DNA of 64,000 bases from Cohnella thailandensis (GCF_014212135.1 NZ_JACJVQ010000013.1:124001-188000); one strand, 5' to 3'; shown: positions 1 to 9,089, counted from the first letter of the stretch. Numbers and translations are program-made. The notes: generated by a model not told the origin, from the sequence alone.

Positions 1-17
1 AAACGCTCTCATTTTTT

Positions 18-58
18 TGTAAGCGCTTATTGACAAAGTGGAAGCGGATACATATAAT
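18..58 (+). promoter_or_regulatory. Sigma-A promoter with overlapping CcpA (cre) site
   Basis: TTGACA at 30-35, a 17-bp spacer and TATAAT at 53-58 form an exact consensus sigma-A promoter reading rightwards. TGTAAGCGCTTA at 18-29 matches the catabolite-responsive-element core TGWAARCGYTWW and abuts the -35 box, so CcpA binding here would be expected to repress. The predicted start near 65 has no gene downstream, only a terminator at 112-135. Confidence 0.75.
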
Positions 59-64
59 AAAAGT

Positions 65-136
65 ACAGTATGGTTTCTCTCCACTCCTATCCAATACTTG
101 CACTTTGTGCGACCGCCCTTCGGGCGGTTTTTTTTG
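65..136 (+). ncRNA. Candidate CcpA-controlled small RNA, about 70 nt
   Basis: The only product of the consensus promoter at 30-58 before a strong terminator (112-135) is a transcript of about 70 nt. It has a C/U-rich stretch at 73-92 that is complementary to Shine-Dalgarno-like sequence, a short GCAC/GTGC hairpin at 100-110, and the terminator. This arrangement resembles C/U-rich Gram-positive regulatory RNAs such as RoxS/RsaE and CcpA-repressed RsaI, but the sequence is not one I recognise. No convincing reading frame with a ribosome site lies inside it. It could instead be a prematurely terminated leader, but the downstream gene is convergent, so that is less likely. Confidence 0.55.
112..135 (+). 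terminator. Rho-independent terminator of candidate sRNA
   Basis: Arms ACCGCCC (112-118) and GGGCGGT (122-128) are perfectly complementary and are followed by an eight-T run at 128-135. Confidence 0.85.
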
Positions 137-248
137 CTCATTTAAGAAAATAACGTTACTCTCTGCCCCCTCCTCCGTTTTCGGGTTCGTGCGCGTAGTT
201 TGGTTGCCCTCTTTGACGCGCTGCCGCGTAATCGCCTGCAAAGTACAA

Positions 249-296
249 AGGGCTTCTTCTTTCCCGATCGCAACGCGATGAGGAAGGAAGAAGCCC
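249..296 (-). terminator. Hairpin terminator after tyrA
   Basis: Arms at 250-264 and 282-296 pair over 15 bases with one G-U, and the inner part adds an ATCGC/GCGAT stem. It lies just after the tyrA stop and is followed on the minus strand by only a short T stretch. It marks the end of the trp-hisC-tyrA transcript. Apart from this and the sRNA unit, 137-311 shows nothing. Confidence 0.6.
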
Positions 297-311
297 CGGC
301 TAAACGACCCT

Positions 312-1454
312 TCAAAAATAGACCTCGTACTTCATTCCGCGGATAAGCTCGACGGCTTTCTCCAGATCGTCCGCTTCCTTGAACGACAGGCGCAGCGTTC
401 CCGGCACGTCCTCTCGGCTCTCCACGATGTGAAGGTTGCTGAGATTGATGCGAGCCTGCCCGAGCTCCGTCGCGATCCGGCCGATAATGCCCGGATGGTC
501 GGGAACGTCGACATAGCATTCGTGAAGCGATTGGATCATGCCTTTGCGGCGTTCCGGCAGCTGGTTGCGGAACCCGTTCGCCAGGCGGAACTGCTCGGAG
601 ATGCCCTCTCCGTCTTCTTGCTTCAACAGCTCGGCGAACCGGTCCATCTCCGCCTTCCAATCGTCCAGAAGCGTCAGCAGCACGTCCTTGTTGTTCACAA
701 GAATATCCCGCCAGACGATAGGGTCGCTCGAAGCGATCCGCGTAATGTCGCGGAAGCCGCCGGCCGCCAGGCTGCGGTACAGATCGTTCGTCTCGTTGTA
801 CCGGGCGATCTGGTTGACGAGACCGACCGCGATCAGATGCGGCAGATGGCTGATCGCCCCGACGATGCTGTCGTGAAGGACCGAATCGGTCAGCACGACC
901 TTGGCTCTCGTCCAACGCAGAAGCTCCTGCATCCTCTCGACCGCATCTAGCGGCGTGTCGTCCGTCGGGGTCAGCACGTAGTAGGCGTTCTCGAACAGAT
1001 CGATGGTCGCCGCTTCGACTCCGGAGCGCTCCGAGCCGGCCATCGGATGGCCGCCGAGGAAGACGGCTCCGTTCAGATCGAGGCCTCTCGCGTGAGCGAC
1101 GACCGACGCCTTCGTGCTTCCGACGTCGGTGATGATGCAGCCCGGCTTCAGAGGAAGCTTGGCGAGCTCATCCAGATAGTCGTTCAGTCGGCCTACCGGC
1201 ACGCACAGGAAAATAAAGTCGGCATCCCTTGCCGCTTCCTCGAGGGAAGTCGTGCCTTCGTCCACCACGCCGAGCGAGACGTACTTGCCGACGGAGGACG
1301 GATTGACCGAGTGCCCGACGATTCGATAGCCCGGCTTGCCCTTCCAGCAGAGCGCGAGCGAGCCCCCGATAAGGCCGACTCCGAAGATCGCGATCTTCAC
1401 GGAGGGCGCCGGAACGGGGGAGGTTGGCTTAAAGTCGCTGTTGTCTACGGTCAT
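312..1454 (-). CDS. tyrA: Prephenate dehydrogenase (TyrA) with C-terminal ACT domain
   Basis: It oxidatively decarboxylates prephenate to 4-hydroxyphenylpyruvate in tyrosine synthesis in the cytoplasm. The 380-aa protein has an NAD-binding GVGLIGG loop at 25-31, the family motif HPMAGSERSG near 136-145, and a helical dehydrogenase domain. The last 70 or so residues form an ACT domain (DVPDHPGIIGR), the usual site of tyrosine feedback. Length and layout match Bacillus TyrA. It starts with ATG three bases after the hisC stop and is the last gene of the trp-hisC-tyrA run. In B. subtilis aroE (EPSP synthase) follows tyrA, but here a terminator follows instead. Confidence 0.95.
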   Translation of the reverse strand: MTVDNSDFKPTSPVPAPSVKIAIFGVGLIGGSLALCWKGKPGYRIVGHSVNPSSVGKYVSLGVVDEGTTSLEEAARDADFIFLCVPVGRLNDYLDELAKLPLKPGCIITDVGSTKASVVAHARGLDLNGAVFLGGHPMAGSERSGVEAATIDLFENAYYVLTPTDDTPLDAVERMQELLRWTRAKVVLTDSVLHDSIVGAISHLPHLIAVGLVNQIARYNETNDLYRSLAAGGFRDITRIASSDPIVWRDILVNNKDVLLTLLDDWKAEMDRFAELLKQEDGEGISEQFRLANGFRNQLPERRKGMIQSLHECYVDVPDHPGIIGRIATELGQARINLSNLHIVESREDVPGTLRLSFKEADDLEKAVELIRGMKYEVYF

Positions 1455-1457
1455 CCC

Positions 1458-2555
1458 TCACACCTGTACCGGAATTTCTTGAAGTACGGCTTCCAGAGCG
1501 GAGATAACCTTCGCGTTCTGCTCGGCGCTGCCGACGGTGATGCGAATATGCGTCGGGTAGTACTTATGCCCGCCGCGCACGATAATCCCTTTGCGCAGAA
1601 GCGCGTCGAACACTTCTCCGGCCGGTCTCTTCACGTCGACCATGATGAAGTTGCCGTAAGCGGGGAAGGCCGGGAGACCGAGACGGTCGAAGGCGGCGCG
1701 GAGCGTCTTCAGCCCTTCCGCGTTCGCCTTGCGGCAGTAATCGATGAAGTCCTGGTCCTTAATAGCGGCAAGAGCGGCCGCTTGCCCCATTCGCGACGTG
1801 TTGAACGGCTCGCGGACTTGATTGATGGAACGGATCAGCTCCGGACGGCCGATGCCGTAGCCGATTCGCATGGAGGCTAAGCCGTAAATCTTCGAGAACG
1901 TGCGCAGCAGCACCAGGTTCGGGTACTTCTTCAGCAGGGCCAGACCATCCGGGAATGCCGGATCGTCGATGTATTCGCAATAAGCTTCGTCCAGCACGAC
2001 CATAACGCTCGAAGGCACCTTGGCCAGGAAGCTCTCGACCTGTTCGTGCGTGACGATCGTTCCGGTCGGATTGTTCGGATTGCAGATCCATACGATCTTC
2101 GTCTTCGGGCCGACCTTCGCCAGCATTCCGTCCAAGTCGTGGGTGCCGTCCTTCAGAGGCACCTCGATGACGACTCCGTTCTCGATCTCGATGTTATGGC
2201 GATACTGCGGGAACGTCTGGTCGGCGGTAATGTTCTCGTCGCCCGGCAGCAAGAACGCGCGGGCGATCATCAGAATGACCTCGTCCGACCCCGCTCCGAA
2301 AATGATCTGGTCCGGTTCGACGCCGAGATGCTCGGCGAGCGCGTTCGTCAGATCGACCGCGGCTCCGTCCGGATAGATGCTGATATTCTCGAGCTCCTGC
2401 TTGGCCGCTTCGATCGCCTTCGGCGAGCTGCCGAACGGATTCTCGTTGGAAGCAAGCTTGATGACTTCGGTAAGTCCCAGCTCGCGCTTGACGTCGGAGA
2501 CGGGCTTGCCCGGTTGGTAAACCGGAAGATGAACAATATTCGGTTTCGGTTGCAT
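1458..2555 (-). CDS. hisC: Histidinol-phosphate / aromatic aminotransferase
   Basis: A PLP-dependent class I/II aminotransferase of 365 aa. It makes histidinol phosphate and, in B. subtilis, also transaminates aromatic 2-oxoacids, which explains its place between trpA and tyrA. Visible motifs include ASNENPFG near the start, CNPNNPTGT, DEAYCEY and the PLP-lysine motif TFSKIYGLASMRIG. The start is the ATG at 2555 (MQPKPNIVHLP), preceded by AGGAGGTT. An in-frame upstream ATG at 2714 has no such site. It is separated from trpA by a 166-base gap with a hairpin. Confidence 0.92.
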   Translation of the reverse strand: MQPKPNIVHLPVYQPGKPVSDVKRELGLTEVIKLASNENPFGSSPKAIEAAKQELENISIYPDGAAVDLTNALAEHLGVEPDQIIFGAGSDEVILMIARAFLLPGDENITADQTFPQYRHNIEIENGVVIEVPLKDGTHDLDGMLAKVGPKTKIVWICNPNNPTGTIVTHEQVESFLAKVPSSVMVVLDEAYCEYIDDPAFPDGLALLKKYPNLVLLRTFSKIYGLASMRIGYGIGRPELIRSINQVREPFNTSRMGQAAALAAIKDQDFIDYCRKANAEGLKTLRAAFDRLGLPAFPAYGNFIMVDVKRPAGEVFDALLRKGIIVRGGHKYYPTHIRITVGSAEQNAKVISALEAVLQEIPVQV

Positions 2556-2601
2556 GGAATAACCTCCTGAATAGACGCGAAGCGGTTGCTTTCGGCGAAT
2601 G

Positions 2602-2632
2602 CAAACGGAGCGCAGGACACACGCTCCGTTTG
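2602..2632 (-). promoter_or_regulatory. Perfect hairpin between trpA and hisC
   Basis: CAAACGGAGCG (2602-2612) and CGCTCCGTTTG (2622-2632) form an 11-bp perfect stem with a 9-nt loop. There is no T run, so it is not a canonical terminator. It may be an mRNA stability or processing element splitting trp from hisC-tyrA. Confidence 0.4.
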
Positions 2633-2721
2633 AACTGTTATGTTCTATTGTGACATAAGGACAGGAACCTGTACAGATAAAATGTCGGCAAACCGAAAGC
2701 TTCGACAGCGGCAAATTCGGC

Positions 2722-3564
2722 TCAAGACCGAACCGCGCGGGGTTTCAGCTCCGTTATGAACGTCTTAACTTCCTCGACGCCTTGGCGGCGCTTGTCGGCA
2801 TCCCCGTCCTGAAGCAGCGGGAGCGATTCTTCGACCTTGCGGACGATCGCGCTTCCCACGATAACGCCGTCGCACTTGTCCGCAAGCGACTCGGCCTGCT
2901 CCCTCGAGGAGACGCCGAAGCCGACGCAGATCGGCACGCTCGCCGCCTTGCGAACCGTCGCCAGGAACTGGTCCAGCCCGGAATGGAAGCTGCTGCGCAC
3001 GCCCGTGACTCCGAGCGAAGAGACGCAGTAGACGAAGCCGCGAGCCCGGGCGGCGATTCTCTCCACGCGGGCTTCCGAAGTCGGCGCGACGAGAGGAATG
3101 AGATGAACGCCCGTCTTCTCGGCAAGCCCGCGCACCTCTTCGTCTTCCTCGAGAGGCAGATCGGGAATGATCGCTCCGCTGAAATCATGCTCCCGCATGA
3201 GATCGAAGAATTTTTCCAATCCCATCTGAAGTACCGGATTAAAGTAAGTAAACAGGATAAACGGCATCTTCACTCCTTGCCTGCGAGCTTCGGAGGCGAC
3301 CTTCATGCAGTCCAGCAAGGAGATCCGATTCTTCAGAGCCCGCTCGGAAGCCCGTTGAATGACTGGCCCGTCCGCCAGCGGATCGGAATAAGGAACGCCA
3401 AGCTCGATCATGCTCGCTCCCGCGGCTTCCGCCGCTTTAATGAGCTCCACGGAAGTGCCTAAATCCGGGTCGCCCATCGTCATGAAAGGAATAAGGGCGG
3501 TTTCGCCCTTCTCCTTCAACTCCGCGAATGCCGCATCGATAAGATTCGTCTGGTTCAGGCTCAT
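2722..3564 (-). CDS. trpA: Tryptophan synthase alpha chain
   Basis: It cleaves indole-3-glycerol phosphate to indole and glyceraldehyde 3-phosphate and passes indole to TrpB. The 280-aa TIM barrel carries the catalytic region [15 protein letters not shown] near residues 55-70 (catalytic Glu and Asp), and GFGVSS and GVIVGSAIV phosphate-site loops toward the end. Its ATG overlaps the trpB stop by 4 bp (ATGA), so the two are translationally coupled, as expected for a 1:1 complex. Confidence 0.96.
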   Translation of the reverse strand: MSLNQTNLIDAAFAELKEKGETALIPFMTMGDPDLGTSVELIKAAEAAGASMIELGVPYSDPLADGPVIQRASERALKNRISLLDCMKVASEARRQGVKMPFILFTYFNPVLQMGLEKFFDLMREHDFSGAIIPDLPLEEDEEVRGLAEKTGVHLIPLVAPTSEARVERIAARARGFVYCVSSLGVTGVRSSFHSGLDQFLATVRKAASVPICVGFGVSSREQAESLADKCDGVIVGSAIVRKVEESLPLLQDGDADKRRQGVEEVKTFITELKPRAVRS

Positions 3565-4763
3565 TTCGTTTCTCCTTCGAAGTACGGCATGATGGCCTCC
3601 ACGTCCTTGTCCCCGCGTCCCGACAGGCAGACGACGAGCAGCGAATCCTTAGGCAGCGTCGGCGCGAGCTTGATCGCATGCGCGATCGCGTGGGAGGATT
3701 CCAGCGCCGGGATGATTCCCTCCTGCACGGACAGGAGCTTAAGCGCGTCCAGAGCTTCGCGGTCCGTAGCCGGAACGTATTCGGCCCGCGCGGAATCCTT
3801 CAGATAAGAGTGTTCCGGCCCGATTCCGGGATAGTCCAAACCGGCCGAGATCGAATGGGCTTCCTGCACTTGTCCGCCTTCGTCCTGCAGCACGTAGCTC
3901 ATCGAGCCTTGGAACACGCCCGGACGTCCCTTAGTCATCGTCGCGGCATGCTGCTCCGTATCGACTCCGCGGCCGGCGGCTTCGACGCCGATAAGGCGCA
4001 CCGAGGCGTCAGGAATGAAATCGTGGAAAATGCCCATCGCATTGCTTCCCCCGCCGACGGCGGCGACGATGACGTCCGGCAAGCGGCCTTCCGCCTCCAG
4101 GATCTGCTCCTTCGTCTCCACGCCGATAATGCGCTGGAAGTCGCGAACCATCATCGGATAAGGATGCGGTCCCGTAACCGATCCGAGAATGTAATACGTA
4201 TCGTCCACGTGGCTGACCCAGTACCGAAGCGTCTCGTTGCACGCGTCCTTGAGCGTTCTCGAGCCGGAGGTGACCGGAATGACTTCCGAGCCCAATAGCT
4301 TCATGCGGAACACGTTCAGCTGCTGGCGCTTCGTATCCTCTTCTCCCATAAATACCTTGCATTCCAGTCCGAGCAATGCCGCGACCGTCGCGCTGGCGAC
4401 TCCGTGCTGCCCCGCGCCGGTCTCCGCGATCACCTTCGTCTTGCCCATTCTTTTGGCCAGCACGGCCTGCCCGATCGCGTTGTTGATCTTGTGCGAGCCG
4501 GTATGGTTCAGGTCTTCGCGCTTCAGATAGATCTTGGCGCCGCCCAGATGCTGCGTAAGCCGCTCCGCATAATAGAGCGGGGATGGTCTTCCCGCATACT
4601 GCTTCAGCAGATAGCGGATCTCCGCCAGGAATTCCGGATCGTTCTTGTAACGGTTATATGCTTCTTCGAGCTCAAGAAGAGCGTTCATCAGCGTCTCGGG
4701 AACGTAGCGTCCCCCGAACGCGCCGAACCGGCCGTACGAATCGGGAACCTGTGTCTGTGTCAT
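3561..4763 (-). CDS. trpB: Tryptophan synthase beta chain
   Basis: It condenses indole with serine to tryptophan using PLP. The 400-aa protein shows the PLP-lysine motif HTGSHKINN near residue 92, [10 protein letters not shown], and the phosphate loop GGGSNAMG. Length is standard for TrpB1. The [16 protein letters not shown] opening is typical. It overlaps trpF upstream and trpA downstream by 4 bp each. Confidence 0.97.
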   Translation of the reverse strand: MTQTQVPDSYGRFGAFGGRYVPETLMNALLELEEAYNRYKNDPEFLAEIRYLLKQYAGRPSPLYYAERLTQHLGGAKIYLKREDLNHTGSHKINNAIGQAVLAKRMGKTKVIAETGAGQHGVASATVAALLGLECKVFMGEEDTKRQQLNVFRMKLLGSEVIPVTSGSRTLKDACNETLRYWVSHVDDTYYILGSVTGPHPYPMMVRDFQRIIGVETKEQILEAEGRLPDVIVAAVGGGSNAMGIFHDFIPDASVRLIGVEAAGRGVDTEQHAATMTKGRPGVFQGSMSYVLQDEGGQVQEAHSISAGLDYPGIGPEHSYLKDSARAEYVPATDREALDALKLLSVQEGIIPALESSHAIAHAIKLAPTLPKDSLLVVCLSGRGDKDVEAIMPYFEGETK

Positions 4764-5482
4764 GATTTGCTCCTCACCTTCTGCGCGAACGCGGCGATCT
4801 TGGCGTTGTCCTTCACGCCGTCGGTCTCCACTCCGCTTGAAATATCGACGCCTTCCGGCGAATACTGCTCTACGAGGCCGTCCACGTTGTCGGGGCTGAG
4901 TCCGCCGGCGACGAACAGCTTGAGGCCGTTCGCGGCGGCAGCCTCCTGATAGCCGGGAATGAGATCCCAGCGGAACGTCTTCCCGGTGCCGCCGCCCGCC
5001 GTATCGATCAGAATCGCTTCGGCTATTCCCCGGTATGCCTCCAGCCTGGCCGGTCCGGCGCCTTCCGGCTCGACGGCTCCTACCGGGTCTCCCGCGCTCT
5101 CGACAATGGGCAGCGCTCTCCAGACCTTGACTCCGAACCGGTCCGCTACCTGGCGAGCGAACGCGGGAGTCTCCTCCCCGTGAAGCTGGACGACATCCAG
5201 CTTCGCGACGGACAGCGCCCGCTCCAATTCCTCCAGAGTCGGATTGACGAACACGCCAACCGTTTGAGGCGGCGCTTCTCCCGCCATCTGAGTCCTGGAC
5301 GCCGCCGAGATCAACTCGGCCGCCCGCTCCGGAGTCACTTGCCGCTTGCTCTTAGCGAAGACGAATCCGATATAGTCTACCGGGAGCCCCTTCATTCCGT
5401 CAATCGTCGTTTCTTCCTTGATTCCGCAAATTTTGACTAGCGTCGCCGCTTTCTTCGCCGCTTCGGCCGTCGTCCCGTTCAT
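4760..5482 (-). CDS. trpF: Phosphoribosylanthranilate isomerase
   Basis: It isomerises N-(5-phosphoribosyl)anthranilate to CdRP, step three of the Trp branch. This 240-aa TIM barrel shows [10 protein letters not shown] (catalytic Cys region), [35 protein letters not shown] and [11 protein letters not shown], the usual TrpF signature set, and ends with [14 protein letters not shown]. About 14 extra residues precede the first conserved strand. It overlaps trpC by 4 bp. Confidence 0.95.
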   Translation of the reverse strand: MNGTTAEAAKKAATLVKICGIKEETTIDGMKGLPVDYIGFVFAKSKRQVTPERAAELISAASRTQMAGEAPPQTVGVFVNPTLEELERALSVAKLDVVQLHGEETPAFARQVADRFGVKVWRALPIVESAGDPVGAVEPEGAGPARLEAYRGIAEAILIDTAGGGTGKTFRWDLIPGYQEAAAANGLKLFVAGGLSPDNVDGLVEQYSPEGVDISSGVETDGVKDNAKIAAFAQKVRSKS

Positions 5483-6297
5483 CGGCCAACGCCTTCTCTC
5501 CCGGGGATGACGGGGCCGAGCAGCGTATGAACCGCGTCGCCGACGTCCTTCTGGCGCATGAATTGCTCTCCGACGAGCACGGCCTGCGCTCCCGCGCGGC
5601 GAACGAAGTCGATGTCCGCCGGAGTCGAGATCGCGCTCTCGCTGACCGTCGTCACTCCCGCCGGCAGCAGGGAGATCAGCTCCTCCGTTACCTTCAGGTC
5701 GGTCTCGAACGTATGCAGGTTCCGGTTGTTGACTCCGATCAGCGTCGCCTTGCCGATATCGAGCACCGTATCCAGCTCTTCGCGATTGTGCACTTCGACC
5801 AATACGTCCAAGCCAAGGCTGCGCGCAAGATCGTGGTAGCCAGACAGCTGCTGCTTGCTAAGAATAGCCGCGATAAGGAGAATCGCGTCCGCGCCGATAA
5901 GGCGCGCCTCGTAAATCTGGGATTCGTCGACGGTAAAGTCTTTGCGCAGCAAAGGCACGTCTACCGCGGCTCTGATCGCCGTTAAGTATTCATTGCTTCC
6001 TTGGAAATAATCCTTATCCGTCAGAACGGAGATGCAATCGGTGCCCGCCGCTTCATAAGCTTGCGCTAGCGCCACCGGGTCGAAGTCCGGGCGAATCAGC
6101 CCTTTGGACGGACTCGCCTTCTTCACCTCCGCGATCAGGCCGACCGGGCGACGGCGATTCCCGTCCTTCAGCGCTTGCTCGAAGCCGCGGCACTCCGGCA
6201 TCGCCGAGATCGTTCTCTCCGCGTCCGCGATGACCAGAGTCTCTTTTAACCGTTCTACTTCTATCTTCTTGGTGGCAACTATCCGATCAAGAAACAT
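5479..6297 (-). CDS. trpC: Indole-3-glycerol phosphate synthase
   Basis: It closes the indole ring, converting CdRP to indole-3-glycerol phosphate. The 272-aa TIM barrel contains IAEVKKASPSKGLI (catalytic Lys/Glu region), LLRKDFTVDE, IGVNNRNL and VSESAISTPADI, which mark TrpC. It starts at the ATG at 6297 with MFLDRIVATKKIEVERLK and overlaps the trpD end by 11 bp. It is a separate gene from trpF, as in Bacillus. Confidence 0.96.
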   Translation of the reverse strand: MFLDRIVATKKIEVERLKETLVIADAERTISAMPECRGFEQALKDGNRRRPVGLIAEVKKASPSKGLIRPDFDPVALAQAYEAAGTDCISVLTDKDYFQGSNEYLTAIRAAVDVPLLRKDFTVDESQIYEARLIGADAILLIAAILSKQQLSGYHDLARSLGLDVLVEVHNREELDTVLDIGKATLIGVNNRNLHTFETDLKVTEELISLLPAGVTTVSESAISTPADIDFVRRAGAQAVLVGEQFMRQKDVGDAVHTLLGPVIPGREGVGR

Positions 6298-7336
6298 GGC
6301 TCATTTCTCCTGTCGTCGCAATCCATTGCTTTAGTTTGTCCAATGCCTTGCCCGAGTCTATCGTTCCGGCGGCAAGCTCGACCCCTTCGCGAAGCGATCC
6401 GGCGCGGTCGGCAACGTAGAGGCAGGCTCCCGCGTTCGCGAGAACGATATCCCGGTACGCGCTGCGTTCCCCCCCGAGCACCCGGTGAATGATCGCCGCG
6501 TTCTCGGCGGCGTTTCCTCCCTTGACCTCGCCGAGCGGAAGCGTCGTTAGGCCCAAGTCCTCCGGCGCGATGTCGTAGGTCGAGACAACGCCGTCCTTAA
6601 GCTCCGATATCCGCGTCGGAGCGGAGATGCTGATCTCGTCGAGTCCGTCGTGGCTGCCGACAACGAGCGCGCGCTTCAGCCCCAGATTCCCCAGAACCTT
6701 GGCTACCGTCTCGGTTCTCGAGCGGTCGTAGAGACCCATCATCTGCCGATCGGCATTGGCGGGATTCGCGAGAGGGCCCAGCAGGTTAAAAATCGTACGG
6801 ACCCCGAGCTCCTTCCGGGGAACGGCCGCGTGCTTCAGAGCCGGGTGATAGAGCTGAGCGAACATGAAGCAGATGCCGGTGCGCGTCAAGCATTCCGCCG
6901 CTTGCTCCGCCGTCAGCCCGATTCCTACCCCGAGCGCCTCCAGCACGTCCGCGCTGCCGGACTTGCCGGACATCGCCCGGTTGCCGTGCTTCGCCACGCG
7001 GGCTCCGGCCGCCGCCGCGATGATGGCCGACGTCGTGGAGATGTTGAACTTGTGGATTCCGGAGCCGCCCGTTCCGCACGTATCGAGCAAATCGCGGTTT
7101 TCCGTCTTCACCTGGCCCGCGAAGGAGCGCATGGCTTCCGCGAATCCGGTAATCTCCTCTACCGTCTCCCCCTTCATCCGCAGGCCGATCAGCAGTCCCG
7201 AGATTTGAGAAGGAGTCGCCTCGCCCGACATGATCAGCCTCATGACGGAACGGGCTTGCTCGACCGTCAGATTCTGCCCGCCCGATACGGTCGAGATCGC
7301 CTGGGGCATCGTCAATTCCGCGTTCATAATCGTCAT
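6287..7336 (-). CDS. trpD: Anthranilate phosphoribosyltransferase
   Basis: It transfers phosphoribose from PRPP to anthranilate. The 349-aa protein has the PRPP/anthranilate motifs DTCGTGGSG, KHGNRAMSGKSGSADVLEALG, FMFAQLYHPALK and FNLLGPLANPA. I place the start at the ATG at 7336 (MTIMNAELT) behind GAGGTG. The reading frame is open further upstream but there it only overlaps trpE on the same strand. There is no fused TrpG glutaminase domain, and no trpG anywhere in the operon. Confidence 0.95.
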   Translation of the reverse strand: MTIMNAELTMPQAISTVSGGQNLTVEQARSVMRLIMSGEATPSQISGLLIGLRMKGETVEEITGFAEAMRSFAGQVKTENRDLLDTCGTGGSGIHKFNISTTSAIIAAAAGARVAKHGNRAMSGKSGSADVLEALGVGIGLTAEQAAECLTRTGICFMFAQLYHPALKHAAVPRKELGVRTIFNLLGPLANPANADRQMMGLYDRSRTETVAKVLGNLGLKRALVVGSHDGLDEISISAPTRISELKDGVVSTYDIAPEDLGLTTLPLGEVKGGNAAENAAIIHRVLGGERSAYRDIVLANAGACLYVADRAGSLREGVELAAGTIDSGKALDKLKQWIATTGEMSHVS

Positions 7337-7355
7337 CTCTATCACCTCTCTAAGC

Positions 7356-8924
7356 TTAATAATCCAGATTCGTGCGTCGGTCTCCCGCCAGCGAATGCGC
7401 GGGCTTGTGAGCCGGGAATACCGCTTCGGCGGCGCGAATCGATTTGAGCAGGGCCTTCGCCTTGTTGACGGTCTCTTCGTATTCCATCTCCGGAACGGAA
7501 TCGGCCACGATTCCCGCTCCGGCCTGAACGAACGCGCGGCCGTTCTTGAAGATGATCGTGCGGATCGTGATGCACGTATCCAGGTTGCCCGAGAAGCCCA
7601 GGTATCCGATCGCTCCCGCGTACGCTCCCCGCGCTTCCTTTTCCAACTCGGCGATGATCTCCATGGCCCGCAGCTTCGGCGCTCCGGACACCGTGCCGGC
7701 CGGCAGGCAAGAGAGGAAGGCATCGTAGAAATCCTTATCCTCGCGAAGCTTGCCCGAAACGTTGGAGACGATATGCATGACATGGGAATATCTTTCGATC
7801 TCCATGTAGGAATCGCACTTGACCGAACCGAATTCCGAGACGCGACCCAGGTCGTTGCGGCCGAGGTCGACGAGCATGACGTGCTCCGCCCTCTCCTTCT
7901 TGTCGGCCAGCAGCTCTTGCTCCAGCTTAAGGTCGTCTTCCGGAGTCTTCCCGCGCGGGCGAGTGCCGGCGATCGGCCTCGTCTCCACTCGGTCTCCGTC
8001 CACCTTGACAAGCAGCTCGGGCGAGGTGCCGACGATCACTTCTTCATCGAACTTAAGCACGTACATATACGGCGAAGGATTCATCGTACGGAGCACCCGA
8101 TACACGAGCAGAGGATCGACCTCCGTCTCGATGTGGAAGCGTTGGGACAGCACCACCTGGAAAATATCGCCGGCGCGAATGTATTCCTTCGCTTGCTCCA
8201 CATTGGCGATAAACTGCTCCTTCGTCACGTTGGACTCGATGCGTCCGAGATCCGGGTCCTGGGGAGGAGCTCCCTTGGCGACGGCCGCCGGCTGGCTTGC
8301 AGGCTGCTGGAGGCGGCGGATCAGCTTCTCGATCCGGCTGCAAGCCTCGAAGTAGGCTTGCTCGATGTCCTGCTCTTCCGCGCCTTCCTTCACGTGAACG
8401 TTCCCGATGACCAATACTTGCTGCTTCAAATGGTCGAAGACGATTACTTGGTCGCAGAACATGAATTGCATGTCGTCCATCACCAGATCGTCTACCGGGT
8501 GAGCCGGCAGCTTGCGCTCGTAATATTGGAGCAGATCGTAGCCGAAGAAACCGATGGCTCCGCCCGTAAAAGGCGGCAGCTCCGCCAGCTGCGGGCTTCG
8601 GTAGCCGCTCAGCTTCTCGCGCAGCAGCTTCAAGGGATCGTTGGTCGAATACGAACGGGTAACTCCGCCTTCTTCGAGCGTCACTTTGTTCTTCTTAAGC
8701 TTCAGCAGCAAGAAAGGATCGGTGCCGATGAACGAATATCTCGCCCATTTGATGCCGCCCTCTACGCTCTCCAGCAAAAATGCCCGGCCGTCCAGGCTTA
8801 ATTGCTGAAACACTCGAATCGGGGTCTCCGTGTCCGCCATCAGCTTGCGGACGACCGGGATGACGTTGTAGCTCCCCGCCAGACGAATAACCTCTTGAAG
8901 TTCCTGCTTACGATTCTGCTCCAT
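7356..8924 (-). CDS. trpE: Anthranilate synthase component I
   Basis: It converts chorismate and ammonia to anthranilate, the first step of the Trp branch. The 522-aa chorismate-binding enzyme has the Trp feedback motif LLES at 50-53, GGAIGFFGYD, VVLSQRF, and the catalytic block ETRPIAGTRPRG followed by SGAPKLRAMEII. The ATG at 8924 follows AAGGAG. A partner glutaminase gene (trpG/pabA) is not in the operon, as in B. subtilis, where PabA from the folate operon is shared. Expression should be set by the TRAP attenuator at 9056-9257. Confidence 0.96.
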   Translation of the reverse strand: MEQNRKQELQEVIRLAGSYNVIPVVRKLMADTETPIRVFQQLSLDGRAFLLESVEGGIKWARYSFIGTDPFLLLKLKKNKVTLEEGGVTRSYSTNDPLKLLREKLSGYRSPQLAELPPFTGGAIGFFGYDLLQYYERKLPAHPVDDLVMDDMQFMFCDQVIVFDHLKQQVLVIGNVHVKEGAEEQDIEQAYFEACSRIEKLIRRLQQPASQPAAVAKGAPPQDPDLGRIESNVTKEQFIANVEQAKEYIRAGDIFQVVLSQRFHIETEVDPLLVYRVLRTMNPSPYMYVLKFDEEVIVGTSPELLVKVDGDRVETRPIAGTRPRGKTPEDDLKLEQELLADKKERAEHVMLVDLGRNDLGRVSEFGSVKCDSYMEIERYSHVMHIVSNVSGKLREDKDFYDAFLSCLPAGTVSGAPKLRAMEIIAELEKEARGAYAGAIGYLGFSGNLDTCITIRTIIFKNGRAFVQAGAGIVADSVPEMEYEETVNKAKALLKSIRAAEAVFPAHKPAHSLAGDRRTNLDY

Positions 8925-8946
8925 GTTCTCCTTCTCGCTCCCCTCC

Positions 8947-8967
8947 GAGCCGCCTCTCGTGCGGCTC
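8947..8967 (-). promoter_or_regulatory. Hairpin just upstream of the trpE ribosome site
   Basis: GAGCCGC (8947-8953) and GCGGCTC (8961-8967) form a 7-bp stem with a 7-nt loop about 15 bases before the AAGGAG site. In B. subtilis a TRAP-dependent structure blocks trpE translation; this hairpin is a candidate part of a similar control, but the ribosome site itself is not inside the stem. Confidence 0.35.
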
Positions 8968-9055
8968 GCCGATCCGCTCTCCGTTCCTTGACGGAGATGC
9001 GGCATTGCCCTTGCCGTATTGCCTCTTGCCCCGAGCCGATCTCTTAAGAGACAAC

Positions 9056-9089
9056 AAAAAAAGCATCCCTGAGAAAATCAGAGATGCTT
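9056..9089 (-). terminator. Trp operon attenuator terminator
   Basis: In the trpE leader RNA, arms AAGCATCTCTGA (plus 9078-9089) and TCAGGGATGCTT (9061-9072) pair with one mismatch and are followed by seven U (plus 9056-9062). It lies about 130 nt before trpE and after the TRAP site. The base run CAUCUCU in the 5' arm is exactly complementary to AGAGAUG inside the TRAP site. Confidence 0.85.

Noticed and set aside
6287..8011. Long trpD frame with a 225-residue extension
   Set aside because: The extension overlaps trpE in another frame, is Arg/Ser rich and has no homology. A good ribosome site marks the ATG at 7336.
7230..8801. 523-codon open frame opposite trpE
   Set aside because: It is a shadow of trpE on the other strand, Arg/His/Asp/Leu rich, without a ribosome site. 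The same applies to long plus-strand frames at 22868-24157 and 51998-53428.
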